64,000 nt of DNA from NCBI RefSeq assembly GCF_015500095.1, contig NZ_CP062983.1, positions 3,038,001 through 3,102,000 of the forward strand. The letters run 5' to 3'. Within the stretch, counting starts at the first letter, position 1. Every line of letters begins with the position of its first letter. A program made the translations under genes and the position numbers. The DNA comes from Phototrophicus methaneseepsis. Its GTDB lineage: Bacteria; Chloroflexota; Anaerolineae; Aggregatilineales; Phototrophicaceae. Under the pieces are notes generated by a model, which had not been told where the DNA came from, ran no database searches, and saw only the letters and a list, made by a program, of their open reading frames with translations. Positions 8,527 through 17,060 of the stretch are shown here, piece after piece.

Positions 8527-9579
8527 ATGGCATCAGAAACATTGCGTCACGATTGGCAAGACAATGACGTGCTTATTTTTACACATATCCCCAAGACGGC
8601 AGGGACTTCTTTAGCTGCCATGCTAGATAGACAATTCTTGCCTGAAGAGCGGTTGGAATTACGCTATTTTCAGCATCCACATTTATTCGATGAAATCCAG
8701 GCTGAATCAGAGCATCGGCTTATCAGTACAGATGAATACAAACAAGCCGTAAAAACTGGGGAAGATGTGGATAATAAATTTGGGGCCTACAAGTTTATAC
8801 GCGGGCACACGCCCTACTATCCGCCGCCATTTAAAACACATAGAGCCGTTTACGTAACAATACTGCGCGATCCAAAGAAACGGGCTTATTCAGATTACAA
8901 GCATATTGCAACTTACAACGATAATCCTAAGCACGAAGTCGTCAAAGCAATGAGCTATGAGGAATTTCTGATGGAGGATGACCTCCAAAAAGATACAAGA
9001 AATCCCTTAACGAGCTTTATCTTGAATAAAAGCCCTAAGACTGAGGCAGACTTTGAACAGGCGTGTCGGAATTTGGAGTCTATGGCCTGGTTTGGTATTG
9101 TGGAGCACTTTGATGCTTCCATGCTGCTGCTGCATTACGTCTTTAGTTGGCCCTATAATTTTGAATCATGGCACTTAAATCGTGCTCGTATGCAGTCACC
9201 CCAACCAGAGCTATCTGCTAAAGCGCTAAAACGACTTGAAGCGTTGAACCACTACGATATAAAACTATATAACTACGCTGTTAATCTATTTCATCAGCGT
9301 GTTCAGCATATGGCAACAGAATTATTTGCCGAGAATAAAGACCTCAGTGAAGCAAGCCTGCAACTAGAAGCAGAGATGCAGGTATTAAGCTCAGAAGTGC
9401 AAGCACTCAAGGTGCAAACAGAAGATCTACAGGGAGCGCTGCAGGCGAAGGAGCAAGAACTCCAGCGCACGATTGAGCGCTATTCTGGCATGAAGGGGGC
9501 ATTACGGGCACTTTATCAAGCGGCTATCCCACTTTCTGCTCGGCAGCGGCTTTATGCTATACGAGACCGAAATCGTTAA
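8527..9579 (+). CDS. Sulfotransferase-family protein with C-terminal coiled coil
   Basis: The 350-residue protein belongs to the P-loop sulfotransferases that move sulfate from PAPS to sugars or other acceptors. The 5'-phosphosulfate loop is visible as THIPKTAGTSL near residues 20-30, and the 3'-phosphate motif as VTILRDPKKRAYSDY near residue 110. From about residue 275 to 320 the chain is a heptad-rich coiled coil (LQLEAEMQVLSSEVQALKVQ and on), ending in a basic tail. I choose the ATG at 8527 because AGGTGA lies just upstream; earlier TTG starts add unlike sequence. Glycan sulfation would fit an extracellular polysaccharide role, but no glycan genes adjoin. The acceptor is unknown. Confidence 0.75.
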   Translation: MASETLRHDWQDNDVLIFTHIPKTAGTSLAAMLDRQFLPEERLELRYFQHPHLFDEIQAESEHRLISTDEYKQAVKTGEDVDNKFGAYKFIRGHTPYYPPPFKTHRAVYVTILRDPKKRAYSDYKHIATYNDNPKHEVVKAMSYEEFLMEDDLQKDTRNPLTSFILNKSPKTEADFEQACRNLESMAWFGIVEHFDASMLLLHYVFSWPYNFESWHLNRARMQSPQPELSAKALKRLEALNHYDIKLYNYAVNLFHQRVQHMATELFAENKDLSEASLQLEAEMQVLSSEVQALKVQTEDLQGALQAKEQELQRTIERYSGMKGALRALYQAAIPLSARQRLYAIRDRNR

Positions 9580-9585
9580 TTCCTT

Positions 9586-10497
9586 ATGCCATCCATCATT
9601 GAGTGCATTCCTAATTTCTCAGAAGGGCGTGATTGCCAGATTATTGACCAGATCGCCGATGCAGCGTTAGCTGTGCCCGGTATTATGCTGCTGCATAGGA
9701 CCAGCGATAGTGACCATAATCGCACGGTTTTAACATTTGCCGGAACGCCCAAAGCGGTGATTGAAGGCGTCTATCGCGCTGTTGAAACAGCTTCCGAGCT
9801 TATTGACCTGACAAAACAAACAGGACAGCATCCTCGTATGGGTGCTGCTGATGTGGTGCCTCTTGTGCCGATTCAAGGTATAACGCTGGAAGAATGCGCG
9901 ATATTGGCCCATCAATTGGGGCAGCGTATTGGCGACAAGCTGCAGTTACCAGTGTATATGTACGAAGCGGCAGCAACACGCCCTGAACGTCGTAACCTAG
10001 CGGATGTACGGCGGGGTGGATATGAATTCTTGGTTGAGCATATTGCTTCAGATCCTGCTCGGTATCCTGATTATGGGCCGGCATCTATAGGCCCTGCTGG
10101 GGCTGTGATCGTCGGTGCAAGAGAAATCCTGATTGCTTATAACGTCTTTTTGGATACAACGGACGTTGAAATTGCAGGGCGGATTGCAGCCAAAATCCGT
10201 GAAAGCAGCGGTGGCCTGCCATACGTTAAGGCATTAGGTCTCTTTGTTGATGGGCGTGCTCAGGTTTCTATGAACTTGACGAATTATCGTATGACACCTG
10301 TACACATCGTTGTTGAGCGCATACGGGAGCTTGCTGCTGAAGAAGGGGTTGGCGTAGAGCGATCCGAATTAATAGGATTAATGCCACAGGACGCACTTTA
10401 TGCTGCTGCTAGCGCTTATTTGCAGCTTCCCGGCCTTTCCCCTAATGATATTCTTGAACATGTCCTCTCTCAAGTGAATACGACCTCTGATAGGTAA
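9586..10497 (+). CDS. ftcD: Glutamate formimidoyltransferase (formiminotransferase domain)
   Basis: This 303-residue protein matches the FTCD N-terminal and formiminotransferase domains, which transfer the formimino group of N-formimino-L-glutamate to tetrahydrofolate in histidine breakdown. Marks are IIECIPNFSEGRD at the N-terminus, the conserved SDSDHNRTVLTFAG (His/Asn of the active site), HPRMGAADVVPLVPI, and YEAAATRPERRNLADVRRG. It has the length of stand-alone bacterial enzymes; the cyclodeaminase half of the fused enzyme is absent. It starts six bases after the sulfotransferase stop, so the two may be cotranscribed, although their functions are unrelated. No other hut genes are in the window. 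Confidence 0.93.
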   Translation: MPSIIECIPNFSEGRDCQIIDQIADAALAVPGIMLLHRTSDSDHNRTVLTFAGTPKAVIEGVYRAVETASELIDLTKQTGQHPRMGAADVVPLVPIQGITLEECAILAHQLGQRIGDKLQLPVYMYEAAATRPERRNLADVRRGGYEFLVEHIASDPARYPDYGPASIGPAGAVIVGAREILIAYNVFLDTTDVEIAGRIAAKIRESSGGLPYVKALGLFVDGRAQVSMNLTNYRMTPVHIVVERIRELAAEEGVGVERSELIGLMPQDALYAAASAYLQLPGLSPNDILEHVLSQVNTTSDR

Positions 10498-10629
10498 TGG
10501 CCCTTTAGCTGTTAAAACGTTTACCGGACCCTATAGGGCCACAGGTAGTCCAAGTTATGCGTCTTTCGTGTAAAATGAAGGACGTTTTGCTTTTACTTAG
10601 TCTATCTGTGACTACATCAGGAGTCGTGA

Positions 10630-11913
10630 ATGCAGACTGCAACGCCGATGCGGCATGATACCAACATGCGGCATAATTTTATTGTCAATGTGATGGATGC
10701 GGCGTTTTTTGGTTTGGGGATGGGGTTTGCCTCATATGTAACCGTATTGCCGTTGTTTGTAGGGACACTCACTTCATCGACGCTGTTAATTGGGTTAATT
10801 GCGACAATTCATGAAATTGGCTGGCAATTACCGCAAATTTTGACTTCTGCGCGGGTTTCCCGTTTGCCACTTTACAGGCGCATGGTCCTGCTGATGACAC
10901 TACATGAGCGCTGGCCGTTTCTGGCTCTGGCAATTGTTGCGTTGTTGGCGACTGTGTTAGATGCGCGACTTGTGCTGATATTGACGTTAATTTTCACGGC
11001 CTGGCAATCTCTGGGCGGCGGCCTTACGGCGACAGCATGGCAGAGTATGATTGGCAAAATTATGCCTGCCACGGTGCGCGGTCGCTTCTTTGGCCTGCAA
11101 TCATCAGCCTCAAACCTCCTGACGAGTGGGGGAGCCGTACTAGCCGGGATACTGTTGGGCGTGCTGCCGTATCCTTATAACTTCGCGGCTTGTTTTGGTA
11201 TTGCGAGCGTAGGTATGGCGATCTCGTTTGCCTTCCTTGCCCAGACCCGTGAGCAAAAGCGCGCTGTTACCCAGACGGAGCCAGCAAACTGGCAGGTTTT
11301 CCGGCGAGAAGCCGGTGCCGTTTTGCGCGATGATGCGAATTTCCGCTGGTTTATTCTGGCGCGTATCTTGTCGCAGTTTGCTCGGATGGCGATTGCTTTT
11401 TATACCATTTACGCGACACGCACATTTGATATCACGCCAGAGTTCGCTGGTATCATAACGGGCATCTTGAGCCTGACACAGATGTTTGCAAGCCCAGTGG
11501 TGGGCTGGCTCGGTGATCGTTTTGGGCATCGCCTTGTGCTGGCGGGCGGTATGACTTTGATGGTATGCAGCGTGGTGTTGGCAATCACAGCTACGACGCA
11601 GGAATGGTTTTATGTCATTTTCGCACTGACAGGTATGGCAAATGCAGTGCAATGGACGAGTATGCTAGCGATTACCGTGGAATTCGGCACAGAAGAGAAC
11701 CGTGCATACTACATCGGGCTGAGTAACACCATTATCGCGCCTGCTACCCTGATCGCACCGTTGATTGGTGGCTGGCTGGCGGATACGGCTGGCTTCGCAT
11801 CTGCGTTTTCTGTCTCGATTGTCGGTGGCATCCTGGCGATAGCTGTGTTGTTACTGTTCTTCCGCAACCCGGTATCCCGTAAAAAGAAGCCTGACGAGTT
11901 GGTGACTGCCTAG
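10630..11913 (+). CDS. MFS transporter
   Basis: A 427-residue integral membrane protein with about twelve hydrophobic segments in two halves, as in the major facilitator superfamily. After the first helices there is a region rich in Arg (SRLPLYRRMVL) in the 2-3 loop; the second half carries a clear VGWLGDRFGHRLVLAGG loop, the MFS motif A. The ATG has AGGAG 7 bases upstream. The substrate is not evident; no neighbour is diagnostic. The stop overlaps the end of the convergent kinase-like gene by 4 bases. Confidence 0.88.
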   Translation: MQTATPMRHDTNMRHNFIVNVMDAAFFGLGMGFASYVTVLPLFVGTLTSSTLLIGLIATIHEIGWQLPQILTSARVSRLPLYRRMVLLMTLHERWPFLALAIVALLATVLDARLVLILTLIFTAWQSLGGGLTATAWQSMIGKIMPATVRGRFFGLQSSASNLLTSGGAVLAGILLGVLPYPYNFAACFGIASVGMAISFAFLAQTREQKRAVTQTEPANWQVFRREAGAVLRDDANFRWFILARILSQFARMAIAFYTIYATRTFDITPEFAGIITGILSLTQMFASPVVGWLGDRFGHRLVLAGGMTLMVCSVVLAITATTQEWFYVIFALTGMANAVQWTSMLAITVEFGTEENRAYYIGLSNTIIAPATLIAPLIGGWLADTAGFASAFSVSIVGGILAIAVLLLFFRNPVSRKKKPDELVTA

Positions 11914-12758
11914 ACGAACCGGCTGAGTATGCGGCGCACGGAACCTTCATAACCACCGCCAAACAGCCGGACGTGGACGAGCAGTGGATAAAGATTATAA
12001 ATATCGCGGCGGACTTCGAAGAAGCCATCCGCAATCGGCTTCAGGGTATGATAGCGCTCGAAGAAGGGCCGCCCAAAGGTATTGAATAGGGTGATATAAG
12101 CCAGTTCAATTTCTGGGTGGGCATAATAAATAGCCGGGTCGATGAAGGCTGTGATGCGGTCGCCTTTTGCGAGGACGTTTGTCGCCCACACATCACCATG
12201 AATCAGGCTTGGCGCATCTGGCTCAATGAGCAGGTCATTCAGTTGGGAGGCCAGTTGATTGAGCTTGATCTGCGTCTCTGACATGAGTTGTCCCGCGTCA
12301 TAAGCGGCGCGGGTCATGTGGAGTAAGCGTTGATCGCGAAAGAAATCAATCCAGCTTCCTGACTGGGTATTGGGTTGGTGTAAGCTGCCAATTAACGTAT
12401 CAAAGGATAGGCCGTAGCGATCTGCATGATGACTATGTAAGTCTGCAAGGAGTTCCGCCGCGTGCTGCTCACCAGCGGTAGAAAATCGGCTTTGTCCCTC
12501 TACATAGTCCATAATGAGCAGGTCTGGACTATGATAAAGCACCTTCGGCACGGGCAGCGTTGAATGTTCAGATAAGTATTGCAGCATCTGGCCTTCGATA
12601 TGCAGGGTAGGCGTGCCTGTATGGCTGATTTTGACGACGATTTGCTGGTTATCGGCGTGCGTTGCTGCATAAACTTTGCCGACCATCCCCCCTTGAAGTG
12701 GGTGTAGATCGCGGATACTTTCTCCTATAATTTGTTGGATTCGACTTTCTAATGACAT
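11910..12758 (-). CDS. Fructosamine kinase family protein
   Basis: A 282-residue protein of the fructosamine/ketosamine-3-kinase family (aminoglycoside phosphotransferase fold). These enzymes phosphorylate sugar adducts on protein amines and so help repair glycation. The nucleotide-lid Gly region (LQGGMVGKVYAAT) and catalytic lysine region (IVVKIS) are in the first 45 residues. The catalytic loop is LIHGDVWATN (about 186) and the metal-binding segment is FIDPAIYYAHPEIELAY. All key Asp and Asn residues are in place and length is normal. It is monocistronic, divergent from the SDR gene upstream. The physiological substrate is not known for most bacterial members. Confidence 0.88.
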   Translation of the reverse strand: MSLESRIQQIIGESIRDLHPLQGGMVGKVYAATHADNQQIVVKISHTGTPTLHIEGQMLQYLSEHSTLPVPKVLYHSPDLLIMDYVEGQSRFSTAGEQHAAELLADLHSHHADRYGLSFDTLIGSLHQPNTQSGSWIDFFRDQRLLHMTRAAYDAGQLMSETQIKLNQLASQLNDLLIEPDAPSLIHGDVWATNVLAKGDRITAFIDPAIYYAHPEIELAYITLFNTFGRPFFERYHTLKPIADGFFEVRRDIYNLYPLLVHVRLFGGGYEGSVRRILSRFV

Positions 12759-12850
12759 GGCAGCCTCTCACGGTGAGCTGTGGCTAAGAGCTGTAGATGT
12801 ACATCGAAGCAGCTTGATGATTCGTCAATAGCGTTGCAAGGGAGCATAAC

Positions 12851-13648
12851 ATGAAAACGGTCGTTGTCACGGGCGGGACGCGTGGGATCGGCTATGGCTT
12901 GGCGCTGGAGTTTTTAAAGCGGGGTTGCCAGGTGGTGATTTGTGGTCGCAGCGAAGATAGCACGCAGGAGGCCGTTGATAAGCTGACAGCACAATATGGC
13001 GGTACGCATATCTTTGGGCAGGCTTGTGATGTCAGTGATTATGATCAGGTTCGCAACTTGTGGGTCGCTGCTAAAGAGCATTTTGGTGGTGTTGATATTT
13101 GGATTAATAATGCGGGCCTGAGTCATGCGCCAGTCAATCTCTGGCAGATCGACCCGGAGCGCACCCAAGCTGTGCTGGATACCAATCTGCTTGGCCTGAT
13201 TTATTGCAATCAGGTCGTTATTGAAGGCATGATGGAGCAGGGCAGCGGTTTTATCTATAATATGGAGGGCTCCGGCAGCACAGGTAAGCCGATGCCTAAG
13301 TTGCTCTTATATCAGCTTACGAAACGGGCACTCAAGTTCATGACGACTGGGCTGGTACAGGCAACAGAAGATAGCCTGGTAAATATCGGTTACTTAAGCC
13401 CCGGTATGGTGGCGACAGATTTGCTCCGTGAAGGTTATAGCCCATCAGAATGGGAGCGCGTCAAGCGGATATTTAATGTTCTGGGGGATCGCGTCGAAAC
13501 GGTGACGCCGTATCTTGTTGAGCAAATCCTGGCAAATAACCAGCATGGGGCACGGATTGCCTGGTTAACAACGCCGAAGATTATCTGGCGCTTTGCGACG
13601 GCAAGGTTCCGTAAACGCGATATATTTAGTGATCAATCGACTGATTGA
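12851..13648 (+). CDS. Short-chain dehydrogenase/reductase
   Basis: A 265-residue Rossmann-fold oxidoreductase. The nucleotide-binding motif TGGTRGIG is at residues 7-14, the NNAG motif near 86, and the catalytic YxxxK appears as YQLTK near 156. An Arg in VICGRSEDS after strand 2 suggests preference for NADP. The unusual segment before the active site (NMEGSGSTGKPMPKLLLYQLTKR) resembles plant NYC1/NOL chlorophyll b reductases more than common SDRs; that likeness is from memory and its meaning is uncertain. A Dabb protein and a MOSC protein follow on the same strand with short gaps. Confidence 0.87.
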   Translation: MKTVVVTGGTRGIGYGLALEFLKRGCQVVICGRSEDSTQEAVDKLTAQYGGTHIFGQACDVSDYDQVRNLWVAAKEHFGGVDIWINNAGLSHAPVNLWQIDPERTQAVLDTNLLGLIYCNQVVIEGMMEQGSGFIYNMEGSGSTGKPMPKLLLYQLTKRALKFMTTGLVQATEDSLVNIGYLSPGMVATDLLREGYSPSEWERVKRIFNVLGDRVETVTPYLVEQILANNQHGARIAWLTTPKIIWRFATARFRKRDIFSDQSTD

Positions 13649-13703
13649 CGTATTCATGTCGCGTTTCATTTATTCACATTTCGCAATTAAATGAGGTCTA
13701 ACA

Positions 13704-13991
13704 ATGTTGAAGCACGTTGTGATGTTCCGGTTTAAAGAAGATAAAGAAGCTACAGCAGAAGAACTGAAGCGCCGCCTTCTAGCGCTGCCCCCTCAGATTG
13801 ATGTGATCAAAGGCTTTGAAGTGGGTATCAATTTGGTAGCATCCGCACGGGCTTATGATCTGGTGCTGATCTCCGACTTTGAGAGCCTGAAAGATATGCA
13901 GGCCTATCAGGTCCATCCAGCTCATCAGGAAGTTGGTAAATATACATCACAGGTCAGTGAGAGTATTGTCGCCGTCGATTACGAGTACTAA
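13704..13991 (+). CDS. Dabb (stress-responsive A/B barrel) domain protein
   Basis: A 95-residue single-domain protein. It starts with the Dabb signature LKHVVMFRFKEDKEATAEEL, has the central IKGFEVGINL strand and a final VHPAHQEVGKYTSQV segment. Dabb proteins form dimeric alpha/beta barrels; plant members are induced by salt, and some bacterial ones are cyclases or decarboxylases, so the chemistry is open. The gene has GAGGT upstream of its ATG and lies between the SDR and the MOSC protein, suggesting one transcript. Confidence 0.88.
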   Translation: MLKHVVMFRFKEDKEATAEELKRRLLALPPQIDVIKGFEVGINLVASARAYDLVLISDFESLKDMQAYQVHPAHQEVGKYTSQVSESIVAVDYEY

Positions 13992-14040
13992 GCCAGGATT
14001 CTAAAACGTCAGTCTCATCTGATGAGAGAGAGGGTAACGG

Positions 14041-14616
14041 ATGCGTGAAATAGGTTCGATTGAATTTGTGCAGGTTCAGCGCCAGCCGATGAAAGTCATG
14101 CAGGAGGACGGGCGCATTTATCAGCCTGACCCACTGATGCGGGTATCCTCTCTCAAACTAACAGATAAGGGCATTATCGGTGTGACTGCGGCGGGCGAAA
14201 ACCTCGTAGATGCTCACCATGCTGACCATCCCCAAAGTCGCTATCGGGGCCAGAATGGGATCTCGGTTGGTTTTTTGCATTTTTATGAGGATATGCGGGC
14301 GACTTTCGGTCCACATATGGTTGATGGTATCGCTGCGGAAAATATCATCGTACGGGCACGCGAGTCTATGCTGCCCTTGTCGCTGGGCAATGAACTCGTC
14401 ATCCAATGCCAGACGGGAACGCTCGTGCACTTACAGGAGGTGATGGCAGCACCACCTTGTGTGGAGTTCAGCCGTTTTGCCCTGGCGCGCGAGGCGACAC
14501 CACAAGAGATCAAGGCGACGCTGCAATATCTCGATGATGGACGACGCGGTTATTACGCGACACTGGACGGACCATTGTGCGAAATCCGTGCGGGTGATGT
14601 CCTCGTGGCCCCTTGA
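14041..14616 (+). CDS. MOSC-domain protein
   Basis: A 191-residue protein with the MOSC (molybdenum cofactor sulfurase C-terminal) fold. Diagnostic stretches are DAHHADHPQSRYRGQNGIS (about residues 58-76), the GIAAENIIV strand and a late cysteine in APPCVEFSRFAL, which matches the conserved cysteine that carries sulfur in the family. The product may handle sulfur or the molybdenum cofactor; no molybdoenzyme gene is nearby. It closes a short + strand gene run that meets the convergent MFS gene five bases later. A second, different MOSC protein is at 35925-36569. Confidence 0.75.
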   Translation: MREIGSIEFVQVQRQPMKVMQEDGRIYQPDPLMRVSSLKLTDKGIIGVTAAGENLVDAHHADHPQSRYRGQNGISVGFLHFYEDMRATFGPHMVDGIAAENIIVRARESMLPLSLGNELVIQCQTGTLVHLQEVMAAPPCVEFSRFALAREATPQEIKATLQYLDDGRRGYYATLDGPLCEIRAGDVLVAP

Positions 14617-14621
14617 TGTCG

Positions 14622-16016
14622 TTAGGAAGCTGGATCAGGCATTCGGATGCGGGCAAAGGCTATGATGGCGAGTATGCTCATTGCAATGCCCCCGACTAAA
14701 AAGGGCACTGTTTCGCCATAATGCTGGAAGATGAGGCCCATGACAATCGGTGCTGCGGCATTGGCTGCGCTGACAAATGAGGAACTCAGGCCCAGAACGA
14801 CGCCATAAGCATTTTTACCGGCTCGCTGTGTCATGAGGGTGTTCAGCATAGGCCGGATCAGCCCGGAGCCAATGGATAGCGGTACAAGCGCGACAAGGAA
14901 CCATATAACGCCGCCGATACCGTTATTCCCCTGGGCGGGTAAGTCAACGGCAATTTCTCCAACGATGGCCTCTGTACTGCTGGGGGCCTGGCTTGCGAGC
15001 TCGTTTTCCACGATAGGCCGCACATAAAAAGGCTGTGGCTGCTCTGGTGTTGTAGCGACCAGCAGCAACCCCGCTGCCAACAGCGCCATAGCGACGGCAG
15101 CCATACGTGCCTCGCCATATTTGCGTGCCCACTTGCCAATGAACCGCACCTGTACCATCACCAGTATCGTGCCGATAAACAGGAACAAGATCGCGTTTCC
15201 CTGGCCGAGCAAGCCCAATCGCGTCAAAGTAAATAAGCCCATCAAGCTCTCAAAGCCGTAGAAAATGAACTGCTGAGAGAACATCAGCACCAGCAAAAGG
15301 GCAATTTGTGGCAGGACGATGATGCTCATCAAGCGCATGCGCCCGGTTTTCTCGGTAGGCTCTGTTTTGTTTTTGCCGCGTGCTTCTGGTGGCAGCGTTT
15401 CTTTAAAGACGAACAGTGTCAGCAGGATAGAGATGAATGAATAGCCCGCGGCGGAAAAGGCTGGGATAGCCAGCGAATCGCTCATTTCTAGCGCGAGGAT
15501 GGAGATAATCGGGCCAAAGATAAACCCCAGGCCAAAAGCCGCGCCTGTCAGCCCCAGGCCCCGTGCCCGGTTTTTTTCGTCAGTGATGTCGCTGATTGCA
15601 GCCTGAGCTGTTGCCATATTGGCCCCAAACAGGCCATCCAACACACGCGAGGCGATAATCATCGTCAGTGAGTTCGCCATCCCGAGCATGATAAAGCTCA
15701 GGCAAGTTGTAATCTGGCTGATGAGCAGTAAGGGTTTGCGCCCGTAGCGGTCGCTAAGGGCCCCCATTGCCGGAACGCCAATGAGCTGTGCTAGAGGGAA
15801 GGCGGCTGCAACAAGGCCGATTTCCAGAGGTGTCGCGCCGAAGGCGGCAGCGTACAGGTGGAGTAAGGGTAAGATGACGGTCAGGCCGAGGACGTCAACG
15901 AATACCAGGGCGAAGATGGGCATTACCTGATTGAAGTCGAGGCCGTTATCAGTTGGCGTATCAGCCTTTAGGGCAGGCTGCTGCGATGTGCTCAGCTTAT
16001 TTACCTTTCCATTCAA
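14622..16016 (-). CDS. MFS transporter, tetracycline-resistance-protein-like
   Basis: A 464-residue membrane protein with twelve predicted segments. The N-terminal half shows the drug-exporter pattern: PIFALVFVDVLGLTVILPLL in helix 1 and the motif-A loop GALSDRYGRKPLLLIS after helix 2, as in TetA-type proton antiporters. Between halves there is a charged loop (LPPEARGKNKTEPTEKTG), and a periplasmic insert of about 45 residues (PEQPQPFYVRPIVENE and on) sits in the second half, longer than usual. Its start overlaps the end of the upstream enoyl-CoA hydratase gene by 20 bases, so the two are cotranscribed. Substrate unknown; calling it a drug pump is inference. Confidence 0.85.
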   Translation of the reverse strand: MNGKVNKLSTSQQPALKADTPTDNGLDFNQVMPIFALVFVDVLGLTVILPLLHLYAAAFGATPLEIGLVAAAFPLAQLIGVPAMGALSDRYGRKPLLLISQITTCLSFIMLGMANSLTMIIASRVLDGLFGANMATAQAAISDITDEKNRARGLGLTGAAFGLGFIFGPIISILALEMSDSLAIPAFSAAGYSFISILLTLFVFKETLPPEARGKNKTEPTEKTGRMRLMSIIVLPQIALLLVLMFSQQFIFYGFESLMGLFTLTRLGLLGQGNAILFLFIGTILVMVQVRFIGKWARKYGEARMAAVAMALLAAGLLLVATTPEQPQPFYVRPIVENELASQAPSSTEAIVGEIAVDLPAQGNNGIGGVIWFLVALVPLSIGSGLIRPMLNTLMTQRAGKNAYGVVLGLSSSFVSAANAAAPIVMGLIFQHYGETVPFLVGGIAMSILAIIAFARIRMPDPAS

Positions 16017-16800
16017 CAGGGTATGTTTTGTTTATCATAGCGTTTACCCCGTTGTAAAAGTCTTCCGTGCGGATGAGCTGAGCCTGGGCCCAGGCTTCTA
16101 TCTTTAGGTTGCCACGATCATCCAGCATGTCGTTAATTGTGCGTTTGGTATAGCTCACGGCTAAAGGCGCACTCAACATAATATCCTTAGCGAGTGCTTC
16201 AGCCTTAGGAATGAGATCATCTTTGGGGACGACATAGTTCACAATTCCCCATCGCTCTGCATCTACCACGTCGATATTGCCGCCCGTCATGATGATTTCT
16301 TTAGCGCGGGAAGGCCCGACCAGCCGCAGTAGGCGCGTTGTGCCGCCCACATCCGGGATCATCCCAAGGCGGGATTCTGGCAGGGCAAGCTTAGTGCGTT
16401 CCGCAATAATGCGGAAGTCACACGCGAGCGCAAGCTCCATACCCAGGCCCAGGCAGTAACCATGCATCAGGCAAAATGTCGGCAGCGAACAATCTTCGAT
16501 TTTATTCATCACACTTTGTAAATCTGCCGTTGTCGGGAAGAGATTATCACGCCAGTTTTCGCCGTATTTATTTTCATCTTCCAAAAAGCTCGTCAGGTCG
16601 ATACCTGATGAAAAAACACGCCCCTCCGCCCGGATGAAGAGTACCCTTGCTTCGCCCTGGATGAACGCTCTTTCAGCATCATCAATGGCCTTGCCGATTT
16701 CCTCGACCATCTGGATGTTCATTGCGTTGCGCTTATCAGGACGATTCAATACAATCTCAAAAATCTGGTCGTGGGTTTCGGTCAAGATAAACTCGTACAT
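15997..16800 (-). CDS. Enoyl-CoA hydratase/isomerase family protein
   Basis: A 267-residue crotonase-fold protein. The CoA-binding NRPDKRNAMN motif is near residue 20, the oxyanion-hole segment is FSSGIDL, and both glutamates used by true enoyl-CoA hydratases are present (GLGMELALACD and LPESRLGMIPDVGG). It probably adds water to 2-enoyl-CoA in fatty acid or amino acid breakdown. Of two in-frame ATGs, I take the second (16800), since AGAGAG lies 9 bases before it; the first (16809) directly abuts that sequence. No other beta-oxidation gene is close, so the pathway is unassigned. Confidence 0.87.
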   Translation of the reverse strand: MYEFILTETHDQIFEIVLNRPDKRNAMNIQMVEEIGKAIDDAERAFIQGEARVLFIRAEGRVFSSGIDLTSFLEDENKYGENWRDNLFPTTADLQSVMNKIEDCSLPTFCLMHGYCLGLGMELALACDFRIIAERTKLALPESRLGMIPDVGGTTRLLRLVGPSRAKEIIMTGGNIDVVDAERWGIVNYVVPKDDLIPKAEALAKDIMLSAPLAVSYTKRTINDMLDDRGNLKIEAWAQAQLIRTEDFYNGVNAMINKTYPVEWKGK

Positions 16801-16911
16801 AGGCAACATCTCTCTTTATGATGGGCAAATGCCGTGTGAGTATACCTCAGAGCCATTCAATTTAGCATCTTGCACAAACAAAATCGGATATATTATGGGA
16901 GTCTTGTCCGG

Positions 16912-16940
16912 TTGACAGGGTAAGTGCATCGTGTCACAAT
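16912..16940 (+). promoter_or_regulatory. Sigma-70 type promoter for the aminotransferase leader
   Basis: A perfect -35 TTGACA (16912-16917), a 17-base spacer and CACAAT (16935-16940, four of six to consensus). Transcription would begin near 16947, giving a leader of about 190 bases before the aminotransferase start. Confidence 0.6.
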
Positions 16941-17009
16941 TTGCACTGTTGGGCCGGATGGTTCAATGACCGCAATTTGTGCGGAATAATGCGATAAAGG
17001 CCGTTTCTT

Positions 17010-17060
17010 GTGAACAGCATGAACACCACCACCGATACTATGAATCGCCGGAGCGGATAA
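17010..17060 (+). CDS. Leader peptide, 16 codons (MNSMNTTTDTMNRRSG)
   Basis: A short reading frame begins at a GTG with AAAGG 9 bases upstream and stops with TAA at 17058-17060. Eleven of its sixteen residues are Thr, Asn, Met or Asp, all members of the aspartate family of amino acids, with three Thr codons in a row. It lies between a good promoter and a set of mutually exclusive hairpins, directly before an aminotransferase gene. That arrangement is the classical one for a translated attenuator leader. An alternative start is the ATG at 17019. Translation is not proven. Confidence 0.5.
   Translation: MNSMNTTTDTMNRRSG

Noticed and set aside
10498-10541. TGGCCCT/AGGGCCA arms after the formiminotransferase gene
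   Set aside because: Seven-base arms with a 30-base loop and no T run; too weak to call a terminator.
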